Below the pieces are notes generated by a model. It was not told the origin of the DNA. It made no database searches and was given only the letters and a program-made list of their open reading frames with translations. Position numbers and translations under genes: made by a program. From Auanema rhodensis (taxonomy: Eukaryota; Nematoda; Chromadorea; Rhabditida; Rhabditidae), in the NCBI GenBank assembly GCA_964057225.1, contig OZ059894.1, positions 19,436,476 to 19,500,475 on the forward strand: DNA of 64,000 nt, read 5' to 3'. This document shows positions 50,165 to 63,853 of this stretch, in pieces (within the stretch, counting starts at the first letter, position 1; the number at the start of each line of letters is the position of its first letter).

Positions 50165-51217
50165 AAATCGAGGATATAAGTGTGAACTTATATCAGTTGA
50201 TATCTCGGTGCATTTTTAAGCTAGCGCAAATCTGATAACACAGAACGACGCAGCTTAAAAATTCGCATCGAATGCACTATACTACATTGAAAAACGCTTA
50301 ATACAAAAATTAGTTATGATCGTTTGAAAAATGATGCATTAGTGTATGTTGAGTTTCCATGTACACTCAACATTGCTTCCAAAAACATTTTGACAAAAAT
50401 TTTTTCGAAAAATTTCAAAATAATTTAGCAAAAAGTAGATGTTTTTAGATTCCTTTTTTCAAGGCAAAGACGATGGACAATGTTATTCAACGAAAAAATT
50501 AATTCTTCAGGGTGAAAATCGAGGATATAAGTGTGAACTTATATCAGTTGAGATCTCGGTGCATTTTTAAGCTAGCGCAAATCTGATAACACAGAACGAC
50601 GCAGCTTAAAAATTCGCATCGAATGCACTATACTACATTGAGAAACGCTTAATACAAAAATTAGTTATGATCGTTTGAAAAATGATGCATTAGTGTATGT
50701 TGAGTTTCCATGTACACTCAACATTGCTTCCAAAAACATTTTGACAAAAATTTTTTCGAAAAATTTCAAAATAATTTAGCAAAAAGTAGATGTTTTTAGA
50801 TTCCTTTTTTCAAGGCAAAGACGATGGACAATGTTATTCAACGAAAAAATTGATTCTTCAGGGTGAAAATCGAGGATATAAGTGTGAACTTATATCAGTT
50901 GATATCTCGGTGCATTTTTAAGCTAGCGCAAATCTGATAACACAGATCGACGCAGCTTAAAAATCCGCATCGAATGCACTATACTACATTGAGAAACGCG
51001 TAATACAAAAATTAGTTATGATCGTTTGAAAAATGATGCGTTAGTGTATGTTGAGTTTCCATGTACACTCAACATTGCTTCCAAAAACATTTTGACAAAA
51101 CTTTTTTCGAAAAATTTCAAAATAATTTAGCAAAAAGTAGATGTTTTTAGATTCCATTTTTTAAGGCAAAGACGATGGACAATGTTATTCAACGAAAAAA
51201 TTAATTCTTCAGGGTGA
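50165..51217 (+). repeat. Block IV three-monomer unit, copy 1 (M144-M146)
   Basis: First monomer aacgacgc/aaaattcgc/gaaaaac; second with p37 G (gttgagatctc) and aaaattgattc; third with aaacgcgtaat and gcgttag. Here the third also has acaaaacttttttcg and ttttttaagg. The unit recurs 16 monomers (5,616 bp) downstream. Confidence 0.88.
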
Positions 51218-51568
51218 AAATCGAGGATATAAGTGTGAACTTATATCAGTTGATATCTCGGTGCATTTTTAAGCTAGCGCAAATCTGATAACACAGAACG
51301 ACGCAGCTTAAAAATCCGCATCGAATGCACTATACTACATTGAGAAACGCTTAATACAAAAATTAGTTATGATCGTTTGAAAAATGATGCATTAGTGTAT
51401 GTTGAGTTTCCATGTACACTCAACATTGCTTCCAAAAACATTTTGACAAAAATTTTTTCGAAAAATTTCAAAATAATTTAGCAAAAAGTAGATGTTTTTA
51501 GATTCCTTTTTTCAAGGCAAAGACGATGGACAATGTTATTCAACGAAAAAATTAATTCTTCAGGGTGA

Positions 51569-51919
51569 AAATCGAGGATATAAGTGTGAACTTATATCAG
51601 TTGATATCTCGGTGCATTTTTAAGCTAGCGCAAATCTGATAACACAGAACGACGCAGCTTAAAAATTCGCATCGAATGCACTATACTACATTGAAAAACG
51701 CTTAATACAAAAATTAGTTATGATCGTTTGAAAAATGATGCATTAGTGTATGTTGAGTTTCCATGTACACTCAACATTGCTTCCAAAAACATTTTGACAA
51801 AAATTTTTTCGAAAAATTTCGAAATAATTTAGCAAAGAGTAGATGTTTTTAGATTCCATTTTTCGAGCCAAAGACGATGGACAATGTTATTCAACGAAAA
51901 AATTAATTCTTCAGGGTGA
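51569..51919 (+). repeat. M148: diverged monomer with clustered changes, copy 1
   Basis: It has gcaaagagtag in place of gcaaaaagtag and cattttcgagcc-like end (tttttcgagcc for tttttcaaggc), three to four changes within about 35 bp, plus aacgacgc, aaaattcgc and cgaaata. It recurs at 54026 and 58238. Confidence 0.9.
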
Positions 51920-53323
51920 AAATCGAGGATATAAGTGTGAACTTATATCAGTTGATATCTCGGTGCATTTTTAAGCTAGCGCAAATCTGATAACACAGAT
52001 CGACGCAGCTTAAAAATCCGCATCGAATGCACTATACTACATTGAGAAACGCTTAATACAAAAATTAGTTATGATCGTTTGAAAAATGATGCATTAGTGT
52101 ATGTTGAGTTTCCATGTACACTCAACATTGCTTCCAAAAACATTTTGACAAAAATTTTTTCGAAAAATTTCAGAATAATTTAGCAAAAAGTAGATGTTTT
52201 TAGATTCCATTTTTCAAGGCAAAGACGATGGACAATGTTATTCAACGAAAAAATTAATTCTTCAGGGTGAAAATCGAGGATATAAGTGTGAACTTATATC
52301 AGTTGATATCTCGGTGCATTTTTAAGCTAGCGCAAATCTGATAACACAGATCGACGCAGCTTAAAAATTCGCATCGAATGCACTATACTACATTGAGAAA
52401 CGCTTAATACAAAAATTAGTTATGATCGTTTGAAAAATGATGCATTAGTGTATGTTGAGTTTCCATGTACACTCAACATTGCTTCCAAAAACATTTTGAC
52501 AAAAATTTTTTCGAAAAATTTCAGAATAATTTAGCAAAAAGTAGATGTTTTTAGATTCCATTTTTCAAGGCAAAGACGATGGACAATGTTATTCAACGAA
52601 AAAATTAATTCTTCAGGGTGAAAATCGAGGATATAAGTGTGAACTTATATCAGTTGATATCTCGGTGCATTTTTAAGCTAGCGCAAATCTGATAACACAG
52701 ATCGACGCAGCTTAAAAATCCGCATCGAATGCACTATACTACATTGAAAAACGCTTAATACAAAAATTAGTTATGATCGTTTGAAAAATGATGCGTTAGT
52801 GTATGTTGAGTTTCCATGTACACTCAACATTGCTTCCAAAAACATTTTGACAAAAATTTTTTCGAAAAATTTCAGAATAATTTAGCAAAAAGTAGATGTT
52901 TTTAGATTCCATTTTTCAAGGCAAAGACGATGGACAATGTTATTCAACGAAAAAATTAATTCTTCAGGGTGAAAATCGAGGATATAAGTGTGAACTTATA
53001 TCAGTTGATATCTCGGTGCATTTTTAAGCTAGCGCAAATCTGATAACACAGATCGACGCAGCTTAAAAATCCGCATCGAATGCACTATACTACATTGAGA
53101 AACGCTTAATACAAAAATTAGTTATGATCGTTTGAAAAATGATGCATTAGTGTATGTTGAGTTTCCATGTACACTCAACATTGCTTCCAAAAACATTTTG
53201 ACAAAAATTTTTTCGAAAAATTTCAGAATAATTTAGCAAAAAGTAGATGTTTTTAGATTCCATTTTTCAAGGCAAAGACGATGGACAATGTTATTCAACG
53301 AAAAAATTAATTCTTCAGGGTGA
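51920..53323 (+). repeat. Four type-A monomers after M148 (M149-M152), copy 1 of a 19-monomer-spaced duplication
   Basis: The order is A, A, A with gaaaaac and gcgttag, A. The same series follows M167 at 58589-59992, 6,669 bp (19 monomers) away. M150 carries aaaattcgc here, which its partner M169 lacks. Confidence 0.82.
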
Positions 53324-53674
53324 AAATCGAGGATATAAGTGTGAACTTATATCAGTTGATATCTCGGTGCATTTTTAAGCTAGCGCAAATCTGATAACAC
53401 AGATCGACGCAGCTTAAAAATCCGCATCGAATGCACACTACTACATTGAGAAACGCTTAATACAAAAATTAGTTATGATCGTTTGAAAAATGATGCGTTA
53501 GTGTATGTTGAGTTTCCATGTACACTCAACATTGCTTCCAAAAACATTTTGACAAAAATTTTTTCGAAAAATTTCAAAATAATTTAGCAAAAAGTAGATG
53601 TTTTTAGATTCCATTTTTTAAGGCAAAGACGATGGACAATGTTATTCAACGAAAAAATTAATTCTTCAGGGTGA
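53324..53674 (+). repeat. M153: gcacactac/gcgttag monomer, copy 3
   Basis: Same as M133 and M139, 4,914 bp (14 monomers) after M139. The next monomer, M154, has a private gcattgaatg. Confidence 0.9.
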
Positions 53675-54025
53675 AAATCGAGGATATAAGTGTGAACTTA
53701 TATCAGTTGATATCTCGGTGCATTTTTAAGCTAGCGCAAATCTGATAACACAGAACGACGCAGCTTAAAAATCCGCATTGAATGCACTATACTACATTGA
53801 GAAACGCTTAATACAAAAATTAGTTATGATCGTTTGAAAAATGATGCATTAGTGTATGTTGAGTTTCCATGTACACTCAACATTGCTTCCAAAAACATTT
53901 TGACAAAAATTTTTTCGAAAAATTTCAAAATAATTTAGCAAAAAGTAGATGTTTTTAGATTCCTTTTTTCAAGGCAAAGACGATGGACAATGTTATTCAA
54001 CGAAAAAATTAATTCTTCAGGGTGA

Positions 54026-54376
54026 AAATCGAGGATATAAGTGTGAACTTATATCAGTTGATATCTCGGTGCATTTTTAAGCTAGCGCAAATCTGATAAC
54101 ACAGAACGACGCAGCTTAAAAATTCGCATCGAATGCACTATACTACATTGAAAAACGCTTAATACAAAAATTAGTTATGATCGTTTGAAAAATGATGCAT
54201 TAGTGTATGTTGAGTTTCCATGTACACTCAACATTGCTTCCAAAAACATTTTGACAAAAATTTTTTCGAAAAATTTCGAAATAATTTAGCAAAGAGTAGA
54301 TGTTTTTAGATTCCATTTTTCGAGCCAAAGACGATGGACAATGTTATTCAACAAAGAAATTAATTCTTCAGGGTGA
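54026..54376 (+). repeat. M155: diverged monomer with clustered changes, copy 2
   Basis: Same markers as M148, exactly seven monomers (2,457 bp) downstream, with two extra changes near the end (caacaaagaaatt for caacgaaaaaatt). Confidence 0.9.
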
Positions 54377-54727
54377 AAATCGAGGATATAAGTGTGAACT
54401 TATATCAGTTGATATCTCGGTGCATTTTTAAGCTAGCGCAAATCTGATAACACAGATCGACGCAGCTTAAAAATCCGCATCGAATGCACTATACTACATT
54501 GAGAAACGCTTAATACAAAAATTAGTTATGATCGTTTGAAAAATGATGCATTAGTGTATGTTGAGTTTCCATGTACACTCAACATTGCTTCCAAAAACAT
54601 TTTGACAAAAATTTTTTCGAAAAATTTCAGAATAATTTAGCAAAAAGTAGATGTTTTTAGATTCCATTTTTCAAGGCAAAGACGATGGACAATGTTATTC
54701 AACGAAAAAATTAATTCTTCAGGGTGA

Positions 54728-55429
54728 AAATCGAGGATATAAGTGTGAACTTATATCAGTTGATATCTCGGTGCATTTTTAAGCTAGCGCAAATCTGATA
54801 ACACAGATCGACGCAGCTTAAAAATCCGCATCGAATGCACTATACTACATTGAGAAACGCTTAATACAAAAATTAGTTATGATCGTTTGAAAAATGATGC
54901 GTTAGTGTATGTTGAGTTTCCATGTACACTCAACATTGCTTCCAAAAACATTTTGACAAAACTTTTTTCGAAAAATTTCAAAATAATTTAGCAAAAAGTA
55001 GATGTTTTTAGATTCCATTTTTTAAGGCAAAGACGATGGACAATGTTATTCAACGAAAAAATTAATTCTTCAGGGTGAAAATCGAGGATATAAGTGTGAA
55101 CTTATATCAGTTGATATCTCGGTGCATTTTTAAGCTAGCGCAAATCTGATAACACAGAACGACGCAGCTTAAAAATCCGCATCGAATGCACTATACTACA
55201 TTGAGAAACGCTTAATACAAAAATTAGTTATGATCGTTTGAAAAATGATGCGTTAGTGTATGTTGAGTTTCCATGTACACTCAACATTGCTTCCAAAAAC
55301 ATTTTGACAAAACTTTTTTCGAAAAATTTCAAAATAATTTAGCAAAAAGTAGATGTTTTTAGATTCCATTTTTTAAGGCAAAGACGATGGACAATGTTAT
55401 TCAACGAAAAAATTAATTCTTCAGGGTGA
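54728..55429 (+). repeat. M157-M158: adjacent pair with acaaaacttttttcg
   Basis: Both have p235 C, gcgttag and ttttttaagg; they differ at p81 (atcgacgc, then aacgacgc). The p235 C allele is otherwise found at 49697, 51101 and 60227. M158 looks like a copy of M157 whose left part was replaced by an aacgacgc monomer. Confidence 0.78.
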
Positions 55430-55780
55430 AAATCGAGGATATAAGTGTGAACTTATATCAGTTGATATCTCGGTGCATTTTTAAGCTAGCGCAAATCTGA
55501 TAACACAGAACGACGCAGCTTAAAAATCCGCATCGAATGCACTATACTACATTGAGAAACGCTTAATACAAAAATTAGTTATGATCGTTTGAAAAATGAT
55601 GCATTAGTGTATGTTGAGTTTCCATGTACACTCAACATTGCTTCCAAAAACATTTTGACAAAAATTTTTTCGAAAAATTTCAAAATAATTTAGCAAAAAG
55701 TAGATGTTTTTAGATTCCTTTTTTCAAGGCAAAGACGATGGACAATGTTATTCAACGAAAAAATTAATTCTTCAGGGTGA

Positions 55781-56833
55781 AAATCGAGGATATAAGTGTG
55801 AACTTATATCAGTTGATATCTCGGTGCATTTTTAAGCTAGCGCAAATCTGATAACACAGAACGACGCAGCTTAAAAATTCGCATCGAATGCACTATACTA
55901 CATTGAAAAACGCTTAATACAAAAATTAGTTATGATCGTTTGAAAAATGATGCATTAGTGTATGTTGAGTTTCCATGTACACTCAACATTGCTTCCAAAA
56001 ACATTTTGACAAAAATTTTTTCGAAAAATTTCAAAATAATTTAGCAAAAAGTAGATGTTTTTAGATTCCTTTTTTCAAGGCAAAGACGATGGACAATGTT
56101 ATTCAACGAAAAAATTAATTCTTCAGGGTGAAAATCGAGGATATAAGTGTGAACTTATATCAGTTGAGATCTCGGTGCATTTTTAAGCTAGCGCAAATCT
56201 GATAACACAGAACGACGCAGCTTAAAAATTCGCATCGAATGCACTATACTACATTGAGAAACGCTTAATACAAAAATTAGTTATGATCGTTTGAAAAATG
56301 ATGCATTAGTGTATGTTGAGTTTCCATGTACACTCAACATTGCTTCCAAAAACATTTTGACAAAAATTTTTTCGAAAAATTTCAAAATAATTTAGCAAAA
56401 AGTAGATGTTTTTAGATTCCTTTTTTCAAGGCAAAGACGATGGACAATGTTATTCAACGAAAAAATTGATTCTTCAGGGTGAAAATCGAGGATATAAGTG
56501 TGAACTTATATCAGTTGATATCTCGGTGCATTTTTAAGCTAGCGCAAATCTGATAACACAGATCGACGCAGCTTAAAAATCCGCATCGAATGCACTATAC
56601 TACATTGAGAAACGCGTAATACAAAAATTAGTTATGATCGTTTGAAAAATGATGCGTTAGTGTATGTTGAGTTTCCATGTACACTCAACATTGCTTCCAA
56701 AAACATTTTGACAAAAATTTTTTCGAAAAATTTCAAAATAATTTAGCAAAAAGTAGATGTTTTTAGATTCCTTTTTTCAAGGCAAAGACGATGGACAATG
56801 TTATTCAACGAAAAAATTAATTCTTCAGGGTGA
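55781..56833 (+). repeat. Block IV three-monomer unit, copy 2 (M160-M162)
   Basis: Same order as 50165-51217. The third monomer has the usual aaaaattttttcg and ccttttttcaagg instead of copy 1's variants. It is followed immediately by copy 3. Confidence 0.9.
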
Positions 56834-57886
56834 AAATCGAGGATATAAGTGTGAACTTATATCAGTTGATATCTCGGTGCATTTTTAAGCTAGCGCAAAT
56901 CTGATAACACAGAACGACGCAGCTTAAAAATTCGCATCGAATGCACTATACTACATTGAAAAACGCTTAATACAAAAATTAGTTATGATCGTTTGAAAAA
57001 TGATGCATTAGTGTATGTTGAGTTTCCATGTACACTCAACATTGCTTCCAAAAACATTTTGACAAAAATTTTTTCGAAAAATTTCAAAATAATTTAGCAA
57101 AAAGTAGATGTTTTTAGATTCCTTTTTTCAAGGCAAAGACGATGGACAATGTTATTCAACGAAAAAATTAATTCTTCAGGGTGAAAATCGAGGATATAAG
57201 TGTGAACTTATATCAGTTGAGATCTCGGTGCATTTTTAAGCTAGCGCAAATCTGATAACACAGAACGACGCAGCTTAAAAATTCGCATCGAATGCACTAT
57301 ACTACATTGAGAAACGCTTAATACAAAAATTAGTTATGATCGTTTGAAAAATGATGCATTAGTGTATGTTGAGTTTCCATGTACACTCAACATTGCTTCC
57401 AAAAACATTTTGACAAAAATTTTTTCGAAAAATTTCAAAATAATTTAGCAAAAAGTAGATGTTTTTAGATTCCTTTTTTCAAGGCAAAGACGATGGACAA
57501 TGTTATTCAACGAAAAAATTGATTCTTCAGGGTGAAAATCGAGGATATAAGTGTGAACTTATATCAGTTGATATCTCGGTGCATTTTTAAGCTAGCGCAA
57601 ATCTGATAACACAGATCGACGCAGCTTAAAAATCCGCATCGAATGCACTATACTACATTGAGAAACGCGTAATACAAAAATTAGTTATGATCGTTTGAAA
57701 AATGATGCGTTAGTGTATGTTGAGTTTCCATGTACACTCAACATTGCTTCCAAAAACATTTTGACAAAAATTTTTTCGAAAAATTTCAAAATAATTTAGC
57801 AAAAAGTAGATGTTTTTAGATTCCATTTTTTAAGGCAAAGACGATGGACAATGTTATTCAACGAAAAAATTAATTCTTCAGGGTGA
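56834..57886 (+). repeat. Block IV three-monomer unit, copy 3 (M163-M165)
   Basis: A direct tandem duplicate of 55781-56833 at 1,053-bp spacing (p37 G markers at 56167 and 57220; cgcgtaat markers at 56616 and 57669). The only difference I noticed is ttttttaagg at the end of its third monomer. Confidence 0.92.
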
Positions 57887-58237
57887 AAATCGAGGATATA
57901 AGTGTGAACTTATATCAGTTGATATCTCGGTGCATTTTTAAGCTAGCGCAAATCTGATAACACAGAACGACGCAGCTTAAAAATCCGCATCGAATGCACT
58001 ATACTACATTGAGAAACGCTTAATACAAAAATTAGTTATGATCGTTTGAAAAATGATGCATTAGTGTATGTTGAGTTTCCATGTACACTCAACATTGCTT
58101 CCAAAAACATTTTGACAAAAATTTTTTCGAAAAATTTCAAAATAATTTAGCAAAAAGTAGATGTTTTTAGATTCCTTTTTTCAAGGCAAAGACGATGGAC
58201 AATGTTATTCAACGAAAAAATTAATTCTTCAGGGTGA

Positions 58238-58588
58238 AAATCGAGGATATAAGTGTGAACTTATATCAGTTGATATCTCGGTGCATTTTTAAGCTAGCGC
58301 AAATCTGATAACACAGAACGACGCAGCTTAAAAATTCGCATCGAATGCACTATACTACATTGAAAAACGCTTAATACAAAAATTAGTTATGATCGTTTGA
58401 AAAATGATGCATTAGTGTATGTTGAGTTTCCATGTACACTCAACATTGCTTCCAAAAACATTTTGACAAAAATTTTTTCGAAAAATTTCGAAATAATTTA
58501 GCAAAGAGTAGATGTTTTTAGATTCCATTTTTCGAGCCAAAGACGATGGACAATGTTATTCAACGAAGAAATTAATTCTTCAGGGTGA
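58238..58588 (+). repeat. M167: diverged monomer with clustered changes, copy 3
   Basis: Same markers, 12 monomers (4,212 bp) after M155. It shares one of M155's two extra changes (caacgaagaaatt), so it is intermediate between M148 and M155. Confidence 0.9.
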
Positions 58589-59992
58589 AAATCGAGGATA
58601 TAAGTGTGAACTTATATCAGTTGATATCTCGGTGCATTTTTAAGCTAGCGCAAATCTGATAACACAGATCGACGCAGCTTAAAAATCCGCATCGAATGCA
58701 CTATACTACATTGAGAAACGCTTAATACAAAAATTAGTTATGATCGTTTGAAAAATGATGCATTAGTGTATGTTGAGTTTCCATGTACACTCAACATTGC
58801 TTCCAAAAACATTTTGACAAAAATTTTTTCGAAAAATTTCAGAATAATTTAGCAAAAAGTAGATGTTTTTAGATTCCATTTTTCAAGGCAAAGACGATGG
58901 ACAATGTTATTCAACGAAAAAATTAATTCTTCAGGGTGAAAATCGAGGATATAAGTGTGAACTTATATCAGTTGATATCTCGGTGCATTTTTAAGCTAGC
59001 GCAAATCTGATAACACAGATCGACGCAGCTTAAAAATCCGCATCGAATGCACTATACTACATTGAGAAACGCTTAATACAAAAATTAGTTATGATCGTTT
59101 GAAAAATGATGCATTAGTGTATGTTGAGTTTCCATGTACACTCAACATTGCTTCCAAAAACATTTTGACAAAAATTTTTTCGAAAAATTTCAGAATAATT
59201 TAGCAAAAAGTAGATGTTTTTAGATTCCATTTTTCAAGGCAAAGACGATGGACAATGTTATTCAACGAAAAAATTAATTCTTCAGGGTGAAAATCGAGGA
59301 TATAAGTGTGAACTTATATCAGTTGATATCTCGGTGCATTTTTAAGCTAGCACAAATCTGATAACACAGATCGACGCAGCTTAAAAATCCGCATCGAATG
59401 CACTATACTACATTGAAAAACGCTTAATACAAAAATTAGTTATGATCGTTTGAAAAATGATGCGTTAGTGTATGTTGAGTTTCCATGTACACTCAACATT
59501 GCTTCCAAAAACATTTTGACAAAAATTTTTTCGAAAAATTTCAGAATAATTTAGCAAAAAGTAGATGTTTTTAGATTCCATTTTTCAAGGCAAAGACGAT
59601 GGACAATGTTATTCAACGAAAAAATTAATTCTTCAGGGTGAAAATCGAGGATATAAGTGTGAACTTATATCAGTTGATATCTCGGTGCATTTTTAAGCTA
59701 GCGCAAATCTGATAACACAGATCGACGCAGCTTAAAAATCCGCATCGAATGCACTATACTACATTGAGAAACGCTTAATACAAAAATTAGTTATGATCGT
59801 TTGAAAAATGATGCATTAGTGTATGTTGAGTTTCCATGTACACTCAACATTGCTTCCAAAAACATTTTGACAAAAATTTTTTCGAAAAATTTCAGAATAA
59901 TTTAGCAAAAAGTAGATGTTTTTAGATTCCATTTTTCAAGGCAAAGACGATGGACAATGTTATTCAACGAAAAAATTAATTCTTCAGGGTGA
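58589..59992 (+). repeat. Four type-A monomers after M167 (M168-M171), copy 2
   Basis: Matches 51920-53323 in order. M170 has the gaaaaac/gcgttag combination and a private ctagcacaaatc that removes the CpG at p61-62. Confidence 0.82.
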
Positions 59993-62449
59993 AAATCGAG
60001 GATATAAGTGTGAACTTATATCAGTTGATATCTCGGTGCATTTTTAAGCTAGCGCAAATCTGATAACACAGATCGACGCAGCTTAAAAATCCGCATCGAA
60101 TGCACTATACTACATTGAGAAACGCTTAATACAAAAATTAGTTATGATCGTTTGAAAAATGATGCGTTAGTGTATGTTGAGTTTCCATGTACACTCAACA
60201 TTGCTTCCAAAAACATTTTGACAAAACTTTTTTCGAAAAATTTCAAAATAATTTAGCAAAAAGTAGATGTTTTTAGATTCCATTTTTTAAGGCAAAGACG
60301 ATGGACAATGTTATTCAACGAAAAAATTAATTCTTCAGGGTGAAAATCGAGGATATAAGTGTGAACTTATATCAGTTGATATCTCGGTGCATTTTTAAGC
60401 TAGCGCAAATCTGATAACACAGAACGACGCAGCTTAAAAATCCGCATCGAATGCACTATACTACATTGAGAAACGCTTAATACAAAAATTAGTTATGATC
60501 GTTTGAAAAATGATGCATTAGTGTATGTTGAGTTTCCATGTACACTCAACATTGCTTCCAAAAACATTTTGACAAAAATTTTTTCGAAAAATTTCAAAAT
60601 AATTTAGCAAAAAGTAGATGTTTTTAGATTCCTTTTTTCAAGGCAAAGACGATGGACAATGTTATTCAACGAAAAAATTAATTCTTCAGGGTGAAAATCG
60701 AGGATATAAGTGTGAACTTATATCAGTTGATATCTCGGTGCATTTTTAAGCTAGCGCAAATCTGATAACACAGAACGACGCAGCTTAAAAATTCGCATCG
60801 AATGCACTATACTACATTGAAAAACGCTTAATACAAAAATTAGTTATGATCGTTTGAAAAATGATGCATTAGTGTATGTTGAGTTTCCATGTACACTCAA
60901 CATTGCTTCCAAAAACATTTTGACAAAAATTTTTTCGAAAAATTTCGAAATAATTTAGCAAAAAGTAGATGTTTTTAGATTCCATTTTTTAAGGCAAAGA
61001 CGATGGACAATGTTATTCAACGAAAAAATTAATTCTTCAGGGTGAAAATCGAGGATATAAGTGTGAACTTATATCAGTTGATATCTCGGTGCATTTTTAA
61101 GCTAGCGCAAATCTGATAACACAGAACGACGCAGCTTAAAAATCCGCATCGAATGCACTATACTACATTGAGAAACGCTTAATACAAAAATTAGTTATGA
61201 TCGTTTGAAAAATGATGCATTAGTGTATGTTGAGTTTCCATGTACACTCAACATTGCTTCCAAAAACATTTTGACAAAAATTTTTTCGAAAAATTTCAGA
61301 ATAATTTAGCAAAAAGTAGATGTTTTTAGATTCCATTTTTCAAGGCAAAGACGATGGACAATGTTATTCAACGAAAAAATTAATTCTTCAGGGTGAAAAT
61401 CGAGGATATAAGTGTGAACTTATATCAGTTGAGATCTCGGTGCATTTTTAAGCTAGCGCAAATCTGATAACACAGAACGACGCAGCTTAAAAATTCGCAT
61501 CGAATGCACTATACTACATTGAGAAACGCTTAATACAAAAATTAGTTATGATCGTTTGAAAAATGATGCATTAGTGTATGTTGAGTTTCCATGTACACTC
61601 AACATTGCTTCCAAAAACATTTTGACAAAAATTTTTTCGAAAAATTTCAAAATAATTTAGCAAAAAGTAGATGTTTTTAGATTCCTTTTTTCAAGGCAAA
61701 GACGATGGACAATGTTATTCAACGAAAAAATTAATTCTTCAGGGTGAAAATCGAGGATATAAGTGTGAACTTATATCAGTTGATATCTCGGTGCATTTTT
61801 AAGCTAGCGCAAATCTGATAACACAGAACGACGCAGCTTAAAAATTCGCATCGAATGCACTATACTACATTGAAAAACGCTTAATACAAAAATTAGTTAT
61901 GATCGTTTGAAAAATGATGCATTAGTGTATGTTGAGTTTCCATGTACACTCAACATTGCTTCCAAAAACATTTTGACAAAAATTTTTTCGAAAAATTTCG
62001 AAATAATTTAGCAAAAAGTAGATGTTTTTAGATTCCATTTTTTAAGGCAAAGACGATGGACAATGTTATTCAACGAAAAAATTAATTCTTCAGGGTGAAA
62101 ATCGAGGATATAAGTGTGAACTTATATCAGTTGATATCTCGGTGCATTTTTAAGCTAGCGCAAATCTGATAACACAGAACGACGCAGCTTAAAAATCCGC
62201 ATCGAATGCACTATACTACATTGAGAAACGCTTAATACAAAAATTAGTTATGATCGTTTGAAAAATGATGCATTAGTGTATGTTGAGTTTCCATGTACAC
62301 TCAACATTGCTTCCAAAAACATTTTGACAAAAATTTTTTCGAAAAATTTCAAGATAATTTAGCAAAAAGTAGATGTTTTTAGATTTCTTTTTTCAAGGCA
62401 AAGACGATGGACAATGTTATTCAACGAAAAAATTAATTCTTCAGGGTGA

Positions 62450-63853
62450 AAATCGAGGATATAAGTGTGAACTTATATCAGTTGATATCTCGGTGCATTT
62501 TTAAGCTAGCGCAAATCTGATAACACAGAACGACGCAGCTTAAAAATTCGCATCGAATGCACTATACTACATTGAAAAACGCTTAATACAAAAATTAGTT
62601 ATGATCGTTTGAAAAATGATGCATTAGTGTATGTTGAGTTTCCATGTACACTCAACATTGCTTCCAAAAACATTTTGACAAAAATTTTTTCGAAAAATTT
62701 CGAAATAATTTAGCAAAAAGTAGATGTTTTTAGATTCCATTTTTCAAGGCAAAGACGATGGACAATGTTATTCAACAAAAAAATTAATTCTTCAGGGTGA
62801 AAATCGAGGATATAAGTGTGAACTTATATCAGTTGATATCTCGGTGCATTTTTAAGCTAGCGCAAATCTGATAACACAGATCGACGCAGCTTAAAAATCC
62901 GCATCGAATGCACTATACTACATTGAAAAACGCTTAATACAAAAATTAGTTATGATCGTTCGAAAAATGATGCATTAGTGTATGTTGAGTTTCCATGTAC
63001 ACTCAACATTGCTTCCAAAAACATTTTGACAAAAATTTTTTCGAAAAATTTCGAAATAATTTAGCAAAAAGTAGATGTTTTTAGATTCCATTTTTCAAGG
63101 CAAAGACGATGGACAATGTTATTCAACAAAAAAATTAATTCTTCAGGGTGAAAATCGAGGATATAAGTGTGAACTTATATCAGTTGATATCTCGGTGCAT
63201 TTTTAAGCTAGCGCAAATCTGATAACACAGAACGACGCAGCTTAAAAATTCGCATCGAATGCACTATACTACATTGAGAAACGCTTAATACAAAAATTAG
63301 TTATGATCGTTTGAAAAATGATGCATTAGTGTATGTTGAGTTTCCATGTACACTCAACATTGCTTCCAAAAACATTTTGACAAAAATTTTTTCGAAAAAT
63401 TTCAAAATAATTTAGCAAAAAGTAGATGTTTTTAGATTCCTTTTTTCAAGGCAAAGACGATGGACAATGTTATTCAACGAAAAAATTAATTCTTCAGGGT
63501 GAAAATCGAGGATATAAGTGTGAACTTATATCAGTTGATATCTCGGTGCATTTTTAAGCTAGCGCAAATCTGATAACACAGAACGACGCAGCTTAAAAAT
63601 TCGCATCGAATGCACTATACTACATTGAAAAACGCTTAATACAAAAATTAGTTATGATCGTTTGAAAAATGATGCATTAGTGTATGTTGAGTTTCCATGT
63701 ACACTCAACATTGCTTCCAAAAACATTTTGACAAAAATTTTTTCGAAAAATTTCGAAATAATTTAGCAAAAAGTAGATGTTTTTAGATTCCATTTTTCAA
63801 GGCAAAGACGATGGACAATGTTATTCAACAAAAAAATTAATTCTTCAGGGTGA
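62450..63853 (+). repeat. M179-M182: last complete monomers with the caacaaaaaaatt allele
   Basis: A change near p328 (caacaaaaaaatt for caacgaaaaaatt, losing a CpG) appears in M179, M180 and M182 and not in the earlier blocks. M180 (62801) also has C at p161, the block I allele, which I do not see in other block IV monomers. This may mark the edge of another subarray beyond the window. Confidence 0.8.
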
